DNA of 59,550 nucleotides from Paludibacteraceae bacterium. GTDB taxonomy: Bacteria > Bacteroidota > Bacteroidia > Bacteroidales > Paludibacteraceae. The first letter of the stretch is position 1. Each line of letters opens with the position of its first letter. Position numbers and translations under genes: made by a program. Under the pieces are notes generated by a model. That model saw nothing but the letters and a program-made list of their open reading frames with translations, was not told where the DNA came from and ran no database searches. Positions 49,905-57,810 of this stretch are shown here, one piece after another. The stretch covers positions 1 to 59,550 of the forward strand of contig JAKSMY010000004.1 in assembly GCA_024400275.1 (NCBI GenBank), written 5' to 3'.

Positions 49905-52864
49905 TTTTTAACTGCCTGCCACAACACCTCAATGGGGTGCAAGGCTTTCACTCCTGTTCCGTCCAATATCTGTTGCCTGCAACTCGTCCCGGGTGCACAA
50001 ACAACCGTCTTTTGTCTTTCGTCTTTGGTTTTTTGGCTTTCTCTCACGGCAGGGAATAGTACCATCTCGCCTATTTCCATACTGGTCTTGTAGTGTTCTT
50101 TCTCATACCCGTAACTTCCTGCCATGCCACAGCAACCGCTGGGAATAACATGTACTTCTGCACCTGTCAACTGCAAGCACTCTGCCGTTTTTTCCACTCC
50201 CACCAAGGCTTTTTGGTGGCAATGTCCATGCAGCCAAATATCCGTACCGCGTAAACTTGCAAAATCATTGGCTGATATATTGCCTTTCCCGATTTCGCGC
50301 ATCAACCACTCGTCATACAACAGGCAGTTCTTCATCAATCCATCATTAAGCCCGTTAGGGCGTTTCAATCCACCATTCCCCACTAACCTTGGGTATTCGT
50401 CTCTAAAACTCAATATACAACTTGGTTCTATGCCTACCAACGGGGTCTCGTCTGATACGATAGGTGCTAATAACTGTACGTTCTTACGGGCATATTTGGC
50501 TGCCAAGTGCAAACAGCCTTTTGAAATGGCAGCCCTACCCGATTCCACATGTTTAGGTATTTCCACCTCATATCCCAATGCCGTTATCAATTCGGCAAAC
50601 TTCAGTCCCAATTCAGCCTCTTGATAGTTGGTAAATTCGTCCGCGAATAGGTAAATTTTACCTTTCGTTGGAATTGTTGTTTTAGGTACACTATGTGCCA
50701 CTAACCATCGCATTGAGTGCCGACTGAGCGAAGGTATTTGCCGTTCGGCTGCAAACCGCACGATATATTTAACAATTGCACTTGTCCATCGCGTACGCGC
50801 GAACCAATTATATATATGCGGCACCACACTTCCCAAACGTTCTACTACCGCCATACGTGCCACCAACCAACTTCTAAAAGGAGTTCCCGTTTGGTCATAT
50901 TTCATCTGTAGCACTTCGCTACGTAAGCGGGTCATATCCACATTACTCGGGCATTCGCTCTTGCAGCCTTTGCATGACAAGCAACTATCTAATACCTCTG
51001 CCACTTCCTTACTGGTCAGCGCATTAGGGTCATTGGTCAGTTTCTCTCGCAGCACATTGGCACGAGCACGTGTCGTCCATAATTCATCGCCACTCACTTT
51101 GTATGTCGGACACATCGTACCCCCCATCAGATTACTTTTCCTGCAATCTCCTGACCCATTACACCGTTCAATCCGCCGCATCAAATCTGTCAATTCATCA
51201 TTCAGCCCTTTAGGGCGGTTCAATTCATCATTGACATTATCGTACCTCAACCACTGGTCCATTGGCGGTGTATCTACTATCTTGCCTACATTGAGAATAC
51301 CATCTGGGTCCCACGTTTGCTTTAATTGACGGAACAACTCGTACACCTCATTTCCATACATCAGTGGAATAAACTCCCCTCTCAATCGGCCATCGCCATG
51401 CTCCCCACTCAAACTGCCTTTATGTTTTTTCACCAACTTAGCGGTCTCTTCTGCCACCTGACGGAACTTCTTTCTGTCGCCGGCATCTTTCAAATTCAAG
51501 ATAGGACGCAGGTGCAATTCGCCTGTTGAGATATGTCCATAATACACACAGTCCAAGTCCAGCCTCTTCATCATCTCTTGAAAGTCTGCCATATATGCAC
51601 CCAATCGCTCCGGTGCCACAGCCGTATCTTCTATCACGCCAACAGGCTTGGCATCACCTTCAGCACCTGTCAGAACACCCAACCCTGCTTTACGCAAATT
51701 CCACACTTTTTCAACGTCTGAATCAAACAGCATTTTAATAGGGAGAAATCCGAGACCTTCCCGACGGTCGACCGACGGTCGAATTTTGTGTTGAGTATCT
51801 GTTAAGCATAAATCATCGGCATATTTTTCTGCTTTTTTTCGCAGTTCGTCTATCGTCTCTGCCCAGAACTCACTCACCAAGATTCCGGCCGGCAGATGGT
51901 CTTTGTCCAGCCCAAGCACCTCCATGTTCTTCTCTGCCGACAGATTACCTTTGGCTAATTCCAATATCTTGCCGTCTATCAGTTCCACGGCAACAGGCTT
52001 TTGTTTCAAAGCACATAAATTGGCACTCCACGCTTCGTTTAGGTCATCTAACATCTTGCACACCACCATCTTATGAGCCGGTGGTAATGGGTCTAAATTG
52101 AGTGTTATCTCTGTCACAAAGCACAAAGTCCCCTCGCTCCCCACTATCAACTTTATCAATCCATCACTAAGCGAAGCCATCAATTCATCATTAAGCGAAG
52201 CGATCAATTCATCATTCCCAACGGCTTCATCTATCGCATATCCGCAACTTCTCCGTCTCAAACTGATGTCAGGAAAATTCTCCTTCAATAATTTTTGTAC
52301 CTGTTCATCATTCTTCCACCCCGCTAATTGCGTTACAATCCGTTCTCCTAACTCACTATCAATTCTTAATTCATAATTCTTAATTTCGAATGTACTGCCG
52401 TCACTCAATAGACCTTTGATACCAATGACATGGTGCCGTGTACTGCCATAAATCAAACTATGCGTTCCGCAGGAATTATTGCCAACCATTCCACCTATGC
52501 AGCAACGATTGCTCGTACTTGTTTCCGGACTGAAAAACAAGCCGTATGGTTTAAGTGCTATATTCAGCTCGTCGCGTACTACACCCGGTTGGACACGCAC
52601 CCAACGTTCCCCTGCATTTATCTCCAAAATGCGATTCATGTAGCGACTCACATCTACTACAATACCGCTGCCTACTACTTGTCCTGCTATACTGGTACCA
52701 CCCGCACGGGGAATAAGGTGAGTTTTCCTCTTGCGTGCTTCTTCCATCAGTTCGCGAATATCGTCCTCTGTCTTCGGATAGGCGACACCCATCGGCATCT
52801 CACGATAGGCGGAAGCGTCTGTGGAATACGCTATTCTATGTAAGGCATCAGTTAGAATATGCAT
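49901..52864 (-). CDS. FAD-linked/Fe-S oxidase, D-lactate or glycolate dehydrogenase type
   Basis: A 987-aa fusion of a GlcD-like FAD domain and a GlpC-like Fe-S domain, oxidising a 2-hydroxyacid and passing electrons to quinone. FAD binding: PRAGGTSIAGQVVG, CCIGGMVGNNSCG, LIVGSEGTLCFVTEI; then HISTGELHLRPI and SLSGEHGDGRLRGEF. Two ferredoxin-like clusters (CNGSGDCRKSN..MCPTYK and CLSCKGCKSECP) and two CCG-type segments end in PSGCCGMAGSYGYEKEHY. Six in-frame insertions from short repeats are seen at about residues 159-170, 215-239, 361-369, 545-559, 827-844 and 942-953. These make it longer than I expect for the family. The specific hydroxyacid is not determinable. Confidence 0.93.
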   Translation of the reverse strand: MHILTDALHRIAYSTDASAYREMPMGVAYPKTEDDIRELMEEARKRKTHLIPRAGGTSIAGQVVGSGIVVDVSRYMNRILEINAGERWVRVQPGVVRDELNIALKPYGLFFSPETSTSNRCCIGGMVGNNSCGTHSLIYGSTRHHVIGIKGLLSDGSTFEIKNYELRIDSELGERIVTQLAGWKNDEQVQKLLKENFPDISLRRRSCGYAIDEAVGNDELIASLNDELMASLSDGLIKLIVGSEGTLCFVTEITLNLDPLPPAHKMVVCKMLDDLNEAWSANLCALKQKPVAVELIDGKILELAKGNLSAEKNMEVLGLDKDHLPAGILVSEFWAETIDELRKKAEKYADDLCLTDTQHKIRPSVDRREGLGFLPIKMLFDSDVEKVWNLRKAGLGVLTGAEGDAKPVGVIEDTAVAPERLGAYMADFQEMMKRLDLDCVYYGHISTGELHLRPILNLKDAGDRKKFRQVAEETAKLVKKHKGSLSGEHGDGRLRGEFIPLMYGNEVYELFRQLKQTWDPDGILNVGKIVDTPPMDQWLRYDNVNDELNRPKGLNDELTDLMRRIERCNGSGDCRKSNLMGGTMCPTYKVSGDELWTTRARANVLREKLTNDPNALTSKEVAEVLDSCLSCKGCKSECPSNVDMTRLRSEVLQMKYDQTGTPFRSWLVARMAVVERLGSVVPHIYNWFARTRWTSAIVKYIVRFAAERQIPSLSRHSMRWLVAHSVPKTTIPTKGKIYLFADEFTNYQEAELGLKFAELITALGYEVEIPKHVESGRAAISKGCLHLAAKYARKNVQLLAPIVSDETPLVGIEPSCILSFRDEYPRLVGNGGLKRPNGLNDGLMKNCLLYDEWLMREIGKGNISANDFASLRGTDIWLHGHCHQKALVGVEKTAECLQLTGAEVHVIPSGCCGMAGSYGYEKEHYKTSMEIGEMVLFPAVRESQKTKDERQKTVVCAPGTSCRQQILDGTGVKALHPIEVLWQAVKK
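50007..50041. repeat. heptad array, 5 units, inside oxidase gene
   Basis: GTCTTTT, GTCTTTC, GTCTTTG, GTTTTTT and GGCTTTC in exact phase encode SQKTKDERQKT near the C-terminus. The units match those at 26233 and 38424. Confidence 0.93.
50333..50385. repeat. octad-hairpin-octad element inside oxidase gene
   Basis: ATCAATCC/ATCATT-type units flank the hairpin GCCCGTTAGGGC (50350-50361). It encodes GGLKRPNGLNDGL, the same peptide type as the element at 51191-51232. Confidence 0.88.
51191..51232. repeat. octad-hairpin-octad element inside oxidase gene
   Basis: CAATTCATCATT at both ends (51191-51202, 51221-51232) flanks the perfect palindrome GCCCTTTAGGGC (51205-51216). It encodes NDELNRPKGLNDEL, adjacent to the Fe-S region. 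Confidence 0.93.
51761..51782. repeat. 11-bp tandem repeat, 2 units, inside oxidase gene
   Basis: Two perfect CCGACGGTCGA units. The reverse complement TCGACCGTCGG differs from the mnmA unit by one base. It encodes RPSVDRREG. Confidence 0.95.
52162..52222. repeat. 24-bp tandem repeat inside oxidase gene
   Basis: Two 24-bp units (CATCAYTAAGCGAAGC plus an ATCAATT end) and a partial third encode NDELIASL, NDELMASL and SDGL just before LIVGSEGTL. The ATCAATT/CATCATT parts resemble the octads at 51191. Confidence 0.93.
52356..52390. repeat. heptad array, 5 units, inside oxidase gene
   Basis: CTATCAA, TTCTTAA, TTCATAA, TTCTTAA and TTTCGAA in exact phase encode the stretch FEIKNYELRIDS after GLLSDGST. 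The same AATTAAG-type unit is intergenic at 11266. Confidence 0.9.
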
Positions 52865-52865
52865 C

Positions 52866-53003
52866 TTACAAATATTGATTGGTCAGTTTGGTACTGGTAT
52901 TGATGGAGATAGACATTTTTTTCTTATCATTACTGCCCATTAAGATATTTTCGGAATGGGCTACTATCACATCACACTGCGGATTGATATAGTTTTTTTT
53001 CAT
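52866..53003 (-). CDS. small protein, 45 aa
   Basis: An ATG-started 45-codon gene encoding MKKNYINPQCDVIVAHSENI followed by LMGSNDKKK and a polar tail. It fits, with one base spare at each side, between the stop of the 53005 gene and the start of the oxidase gene. From memory, Bacteroidales genomes contain many 40-70 residue proteins that start MKK(x)YIxPxxxVV and have a Met/Ile-rich middle; their function is not established. The Cys10 and short hydrophobic stretch DVIVAHSENILM are the only notable features. No signal peptide or TM helix is evident. Confidence 0.75.
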   Translation of the reverse strand: MKKNYINPQCDVIVAHSENILMGSNDKKKMSISINTSTKLTNQYL

Positions 53004-53004
53004 A

Positions 53005-54273
53005 TCAAAGTTGTTTTCCTAATAGAGAATAAATATGTCCGTTTCGTCTAATCAGTATATGCCCTTTCACCATCTGCTTGGCGGTACAAGATGAGTTATT
53101 CCACATCGATGGCAATAAAGTTGTTTCACCACGTGGAGATATAGAGAGTAACTTACGTTCAGATACACCGATACCGGCACTTTGTTCCGGCACTTCGTCC
53201 ATCTTAATATATCCTTTGTTGGAACCCATAGAACACCCTTCTCCAACTTGCATTAAAGCATTTTCATAAATCACCCAGGTATTTTCCAAAATTTTACCAT
53301 CCGTGATTTCGTCTAAATTTCCGTATAAACCGTTGCGATTGCCGGCAACAAGTGCCTCGTCGCCCTCTTCGTCCCACAACATAGCCGAACCGGTTGCCAT
53401 ATAAATATACGGCATACCGGCAATCAAATCTTCTACCTGCTCCACCACTAAATTAGTTGGTGCCATAGCCGAACCTTCGCGATAAGCTATTTGATAAAAC
53501 TCCACGCCACGATACGCATTAGCCGGAACATTCTTAGGACGGCATACGATACCTATATCGCCCTCAGTGGCAGTTTGTTGCATGTCCCATTTTTCTTCCT
53601 CATGAGATGAGTAACTCCACGTGTGATGAATAAACGTTACGTCATCTATATACACATTATAGTTTGTACTTCCTGACCGTACCGCCTCCCAGCGTACATA
53701 GCAATCTGTCGGAGTAGCCAAACGAACAGAAAAAATAGTAGAAGATGCAGCCGCATTTGTAGGTATATAAAGTTGTATATTATCCCAAGTATCGTTTTGA
53801 AATCCTGCATTATCTATATATCCAGCTGAATATTTATCGGCAGTTTTAGTATCACCGACCATAGACCATTTATTGCCATTGGTAGAAACATAAACATACA
53901 ACCGCACTTTTTCATCGTTCTTCTTAACATTGTCCTTCTTGACTTTAAACTGCACTTCGCTCAAGCATGGTATGCGCTCCGATGTAAGCGATGCTGCGTT
54001 TGTTGAAGAACCGGTATTGGCTCGTATAATAGCACAATTATTGCCCGAACCGAACATATTGTTTGTGGAACCGACTATTCCATTTACCAACTGCCAACTA
54101 TGGTCATTATGCGTATAAGTCAGGTTACCATAAGATGTTCCCTGCGCTTCACTAAAATCTTCTGACCAAGATTCAGTAGTAACGGACATAGTACTGTCTT
54201 TTACCACAATACTGCGTGCATACATAGTAAGACACAACGCAGATATCATTACAATTACCAGTATTCGTTTCAT
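53005..54273 (-). CDS. secreted beta-sandwich protein with sorting-like tail
   Basis: A 422-aa exported protein (signal MKRILVIVMISALCLTMYAR). The N-terminal half (WSEDFSEAQGTSYGNLTYTH, SLTSERIPCLSEVQFKVK, NVYIDDVTFIHH) looks like the jelly-roll or choice-of-anchor modules common in Bacteroidetes surface proteins. The second half has short strand-rich stretches (MPYIYMATGSAMLWDEEGDE). The end MVKGHILIRRNGHIYSLLGKQL (shown in two parts: MVKGHILI, RRNGHIYSLLGKQL) matches type IX-like tails. It may be exported by the T9SS whose plug gene lies at 38685. No enzymatic motif is seen. Confidence 0.78.
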   Translation of the reverse strand: MKRILVIVMISALCLTMYARSIVVKDSTMSVTTESWSEDFSEAQGTSYGNLTYTHNDHSWQLVNGIVGSTNNMFGSGNNCAIIRANTGSSTNAASLTSERIPCLSEVQFKVKKDNVKKNDEKVRLYVYVSTNGNKWSMVGDTKTADKYSAGYIDNAGFQNDTWDNIQLYIPTNAAASSTIFSVRLATPTDCYVRWEAVRSGSTNYNVYIDDVTFIHHTWSYSSHEEEKWDMQQTATEGDIGIVCRPKNVPANAYRGVEFYQIAYREGSAMAPTNLVVEQVEDLIAGMPYIYMATGSAMLWDEEGDEALVAGNRNGLYGNLDEITDGKILENTWVIYENALMQVGEGCSMGSNKGYIKMDEVPEQSAGIGVSERKLLSISPRGETTLLPSMWNNSSCTAKQMVKGHILIRRNGHIYSLLGKQL

Positions 54274-54276
54274 AGT

Positions 54277-55473
54277 TTACATTTGTGTTGCTTGATATTC
54301 CTCCAATGCTTTGCGAAGAACCACCATTGCCTTTGCCATTTCTTCGCGTTTCAGCACGTATGCCATGCGAACTTGGTCTCGTCCGTCTTCCGGATTGGTA
54401 TAAAATCCTGTACCGGGTGCCATCATCACGGTTTGTCCTTCGTATGTAAAATCGGTCAAACACCACGTGCAGAATTTCTCGGCATCATCGATGGGTAGTT
54501 TAACCATCACATAAAAAGCCCCCATCGGTGTAGGAGCAAACACACCCGGAATTTGATTGAGTTGGTCTATTAAGAAATTACGGCGAGCCAGGTATTCATC
54601 ATACATTTCTTCCATATATTCCTCCGGCGTACCCAAACTGGCTTCAGCCACTACCTGACCAAATAAAGGTGGTGACAAACGGGCCTGACAGAATTTCATT
54701 ACAGCCTGCCGTACTTGTTTATTTTTCGTAATTAACGCCCCAATACGGATACCACATTCGGAATACCGCTTGCTCACACTATCTACCAAGATAACATTCT
54801 CCTCTATTCCCTCCAAGTGGCATGCCGATATGTACGGACGTTTAGTGTAAATAAACTCACGATAAACCTCATCGGAAAATAGATATAGGTTGTATTTCTT
54901 CACCAAATCACGTATCTGACGCATTTCCTGTTTGGTATATAAATAGCCTGTAGGATTATTTGGATTGCAAATCAGAATAGCCCTTGTCTTGTCAGTTATT
55001 TGTTTCTCGAATTCCTCAACGGGAGGTAACTTAAAGCCATCTTCGATATTTGTTTTTACACTCTTGACCACCGCACCACAACTGATAGCAAAAGCCATGT
55101 AGTTGGCATAACTTGGATCCGTAACGATGATTTCATCGCCTGGATTAAGGCATGCCATATAGGCAAACATAATAGCTTCCGAACCGCCACAAGTAATGAT
55201 TATCTCGTCAGGACTGAGGTCTATGCCGTAATTGGCATAATAACTCACCATTTTGGTACGCAACGACTTCAGTCCCTGCGAAGGCGAATAGTCCAACACT
55301 TCAGGTGTGAAACGCTGAACGGCTTCCAAGGCACATTTGGGTGTAGCTATATCCGGTTGACCGATATTTAGATGATACACCTTGGTACCATTCAGTTTGG
55401 CAGCATCAGCATATTTTGCCAACTTACGAATAGGTGATTGCGGCATATTCTGTGCCCGCTGTGATATTTCCAT
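54277..55473 (-). CDS. PLP-dependent aminotransferase, class I
   Basis: A 398-aa fold-type I aminotransferase of the AspC/AlaT kind. Seen: KVYHLNIGQPDIATPK, TCGGSEAIMFAYMACL, NPNNPTGYLYTKQEM, the PLP lysine in DSVSKRYSECGIRIGA, and the C-terminal Arg region DGRDQVRMAYVLKREEM. It transfers an amino group between an amino acid (probably Asp or Ala type) and 2-oxoglutarate; the substrate is not resolved. 3 nt above the 53005 gene. Confidence 0.95.
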   Translation of the reverse strand: MEISQRAQNMPQSPIRKLAKYADAAKLNGTKVYHLNIGQPDIATPKCALEAVQRFTPEVLDYSPSQGLKSLRTKMVSYYANYGIDLSPDEIIITCGGSEAIMFAYMACLNPGDEIIVTDPSYANYMAFAISCGAVVKSVKTNIEDGFKLPPVEEFEKQITDKTRAILICNPNNPTGYLYTKQEMRQIRDLVKKYNLYLFSDEVYREFIYTKRPYISACHLEGIEENVILVDSVSKRYSECGIRIGALITKNKQVRQAVMKFCQARLSPPLFGQVVAEASLGTPEEYMEEMYDEYLARRNFLIDQLNQIPGVFAPTPMGAFYVMVKLPIDDAEKFCTWCLTDFTYEGQTVMMAPGTGFYTNPEDGRDQVRMAYVLKREEMAKAMVVLRKALEEYQATQM

Positions 55474-55496
55474 ATTATTGTATTTTAATTTTCAAT

Positions 55497-56327
55497 CTAT
55501 ATTTTTGTTATTACTTTCTTTCCCAATTGATATATCCATGGTTTTAGAATGCATATATATCTGCCCCACTCTTTAAGCTCACCGCCCATTTGTAGTTTGA
55601 AATCTCGCACACCGTATGGTATTCCCGGCTCTCCTGCCCCCATCATATCAATGCACTGAATATTATGCAAACGACTATATTCTATCATAGACCATGTACT
55701 CATCACTTGTCCACATATATACCACTCGTACGCTTTTTCTTCCATTACCGGCATCAATACACCTCCTATTATTTCTCCCTTACGATTCACAGTCACCAGC
55801 ACTTTTACACCTTGCTGCCAAGCGCTCAAAAAAAACGACTCTTTCGGCAACGGACGATGCACTTTCGTACGATAAAGATATTTTAAGCATTTATAGAACG
55901 CATTTACCTCTTCTGCGTTTTTCGCTTCGTGCCAACTATACCCTATGCGAATGGCGTTATTGATTTGCCGCATCTTGGCTTCGGGTATATCTCGCATAGG
56001 ATATATCAATACATCATAATGCGGCTGATACACCCAACCGGCTTGTTCAAAACTTAAACGATAACTACTATAGTCGTCATAACAACGCATTTCTGCATAT
56101 ATACAATGTTGTTGTATGGCTTCATTACGCATTTGTTGCATCATAGTTATGACGGCACCATTAGACAGCTTAAATTCGTCCTTGATATATGGTCCACCTT
56201 GCACAATTGCTCGTTTTGTCCAACTGCACCCTTGCACATGAGCCAAACATGAACACTCCTCTTGCTCAACCCGAATAGAATGATCAAATAAAGTTTCTGC
56301 CTGTGATGTTTGGAACCAATTATTCAC
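55497..56327 (-). CDS. FemAB/GNAT-like acyltransferase
   Basis: A 276-aa cytoplasmic protein of the FemAB-related GNAT superfamily (PEP-CTERM/exopolysaccharide-associated kind). Segments: GGPYIKDEFKL, RCYDDYSSYRLSFEQAGWVYQ, FYKCLKYLYRTKVHRPLPKE and GGVLMPVMEEKAYEWY, then IDMMGAGEPGIPYGVRDFKL, the usual conserved end of this family. Such proteins attach amino acids or acyl groups to cell-wall or polysaccharide precursors. Neighbouring sugar genes support this, but the acceptor is unknown. Confidence 0.85.
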   Translation of the reverse strand: MNNWFQTSQAETLFDHSIRVEQEECSCLAHVQGCSWTKRAIVQGGPYIKDEFKLSNGAVITMMQQMRNEAIQQHCIYAEMRCYDDYSSYRLSFEQAGWVYQPHYDVLIYPMRDIPEAKMRQINNAIRIGYSWHEAKNAEEVNAFYKCLKYLYRTKVHRPLPKESFFLSAWQQGVKVLVTVNRKGEIIGGVLMPVMEEKAYEWYICGQVMSTWSMIEYSRLHNIQCIDMMGAGEPGIPYGVRDFKLQMGGELKEWGRYICILKPWIYQLGKKVITKI

Positions 56328-56356
56328 TTTATTATTTTTTACGAATATATCTAGAA

Positions 56357-57793
56357 TTAAAATTCCGTTTGTTTAAAATCTTTTTCGTCATTAGAATCTT
56401 GACTCAATCGATTTATATTGATATCTCCCCATGAGATACCTTCATATTTACCGGCATAATCAACATCTTTCCATTGACGAACCAAATCGATGATTATTTT
56501 GTTTGGATAGTTAACCAACACATCCTTAAAATCTTTCTCTTTGTTCGTTATCACGAGTACATCACTTTGTGAGCACACCTCGTCCAAATTATCGGTTACA
56601 AAATGCTGTAGGTGTGGTATCTTAGCCATGATAAAGTCCTTGTTGGTACCGGTTAACTCACTAACCTTGACATTCTTATCATAGATACGAATCTCAAAGC
56701 CTTTACCAAGCAGACTCTCCACCACATCCACAATAGGACTGCAACGTAAGTCATCTGTTCCAGCCTTGAAACTAAGTCCTAAAATGCCTACTTTGCGCTT
56801 ACCCTGTGCCATAATAAGTTGCACAGCACGTTTCTTCTGCAGTTCATTGCTCTCAAATATACTCTCAATCACGGGCACATCTATATATAAGTCATGTGCC
56901 AAAGTCTTGAGGGCTTTCATATCTTTCGGCAAACAACTGCCACCATAGGCGAAGCCGGGTTTAAAATAGTATGGCGATATATTCAGTTGCTTATCTTTAC
57001 AGAATATCTCCATCACTTTGTGGCTGTCAACGTTAAGCCCTTTGCATATATTGCCCACCTCGTTACCGAAGACAATTTTCAAAGCGTGGTATGTATTATT
57101 GACATACTTCATCATCTCAGCCACTTTGATATCCGTACATATAAATTCCGCATGAATACCCTGGTATAACTCGCGAAACACTTGCTCTGCATATGGACTA
57201 TCCGTCCCTATCAAAGTCAATGGCGGGTTGAAGTAGTCCTCTACGGATGTGCCTTCGCGCAAGAACTCCGGATTGCTGACTACAGTGAAGTCCGTGCCAC
57301 GTTCCAATCCCGATGCTTCTGCAATTATCTGTCCAACTTTCTCATTTGTCCCCGGCAAAACGGTGGAGCGAATAGCAATGATATGCATACCATCGTGCCT
57401 TCTATCTTCTATTCCTTCTATCCTTCTATCTTCTGCCTCTTCTATACGATTGCGTTTCACACGCAGCGCTTCCCCTATTTGACGAGCAACAGCATAGATA
57501 TAGTTGAGGTTGAGGTGTCCTTCTTTAGACGAAGGAGTTCCCACCACGATAAAACTTATTTTGGTTAATTGTATTGCCTCGTTTACATCGGTTGTAGCAC
57601 ACATCAGTCCTTTCTCGTGTGCTTCTTGACATAGTTCAGCAATCCCTTCTTCGATGATAGTGGGTTTGCCTTCGTTCATAAGCCGCACTTTGTTCTCGCT
57701 TACATCCACGCCAATCACTTTATGGCCCAATTTAGCTAAACATGCTGCACCTACGCAGCCCACATAACCTAATCCAAAAATCGAAACTTCCAT
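56357..57793 (-). CDS. nucleotide-sugar dehydrogenase (GDP-mannose/UDP-glucose 6-dehydrogenase type)
   Basis: Oxidises a nucleotide sugar to its uronic acid in two NAD-dependent steps. Rossmann start MEVSIFGLGYVGCVGAACLA, NPEFLREGTSVEDY, catalytic Cys in PGFAYGGSCLPKDMKAL, and LGLSFKAGTDDLRCSPIVDV. The C-terminal RIYDKNVKVSELTGTNKDFI and IPHLQHF resemble AlgD/GDP-mannose dehydrogenase more than UDP-glucose dehydrogenase, by my recollection. The 478-aa length includes a repeat-encoded stretch at 117-132 (AEDRRIEGIEDRRHDG) before MHIIAIRSTVLPGT. It probably supplies the capsule. Confidence 0.92.
   Translation of the reverse strand: MEVSIFGLGYVGCVGAACLAKLGHKVIGVDVSENKVRLMNEGKPTIIEEGIAELCQEAHEKGLMCATTDVNEAIQLTKISFIVVGTPSSKEGHLNLNYIYAVARQIGEALRVKRNRIEEAEDRRIEGIEDRRHDGMHIIAIRSTVLPGTNEKVGQIIAEASGLERGTDFTVVSNPEFLREGTSVEDYFNPPLTLIGTDSPYAEQVFRELYQGIHAEFICTDIKVAEMMKYVNNTYHALKIVFGNEVGNICKGLNVDSHKVMEIFCKDKQLNISPYYFKPGFAYGGSCLPKDMKALKTLAHDLYIDVPVIESIFESNELQKKRAVQLIMAQGKRKVGILGLSFKAGTDDLRCSPIVDVVESLLGKGFEIRIYDKNVKVSELTGTNKDFIMAKIPHLQHFVTDNLDEVCSQSDVLVITNKEKDFKDVLVNYPNKIIIDLVRQWKDVDYAGKYEGISWGDININRLSQDSNDEKDFKQTEF
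57398..57445. repeat. octad array, 6 units, inside nucleotide-sugar dehydrogenase gene
   Basis: Six 8-bp units (CCTTCTAT, CTTCTATT, CTTCTGCC types) add 48 bp, exactly 16 codons, coding for an Arg/Glu/Asp-rich helix. The reading frame is preserved. Confidence 0.95.
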
Positions 57794-57810
57794 TATATAT
57801 AGAATTAATA

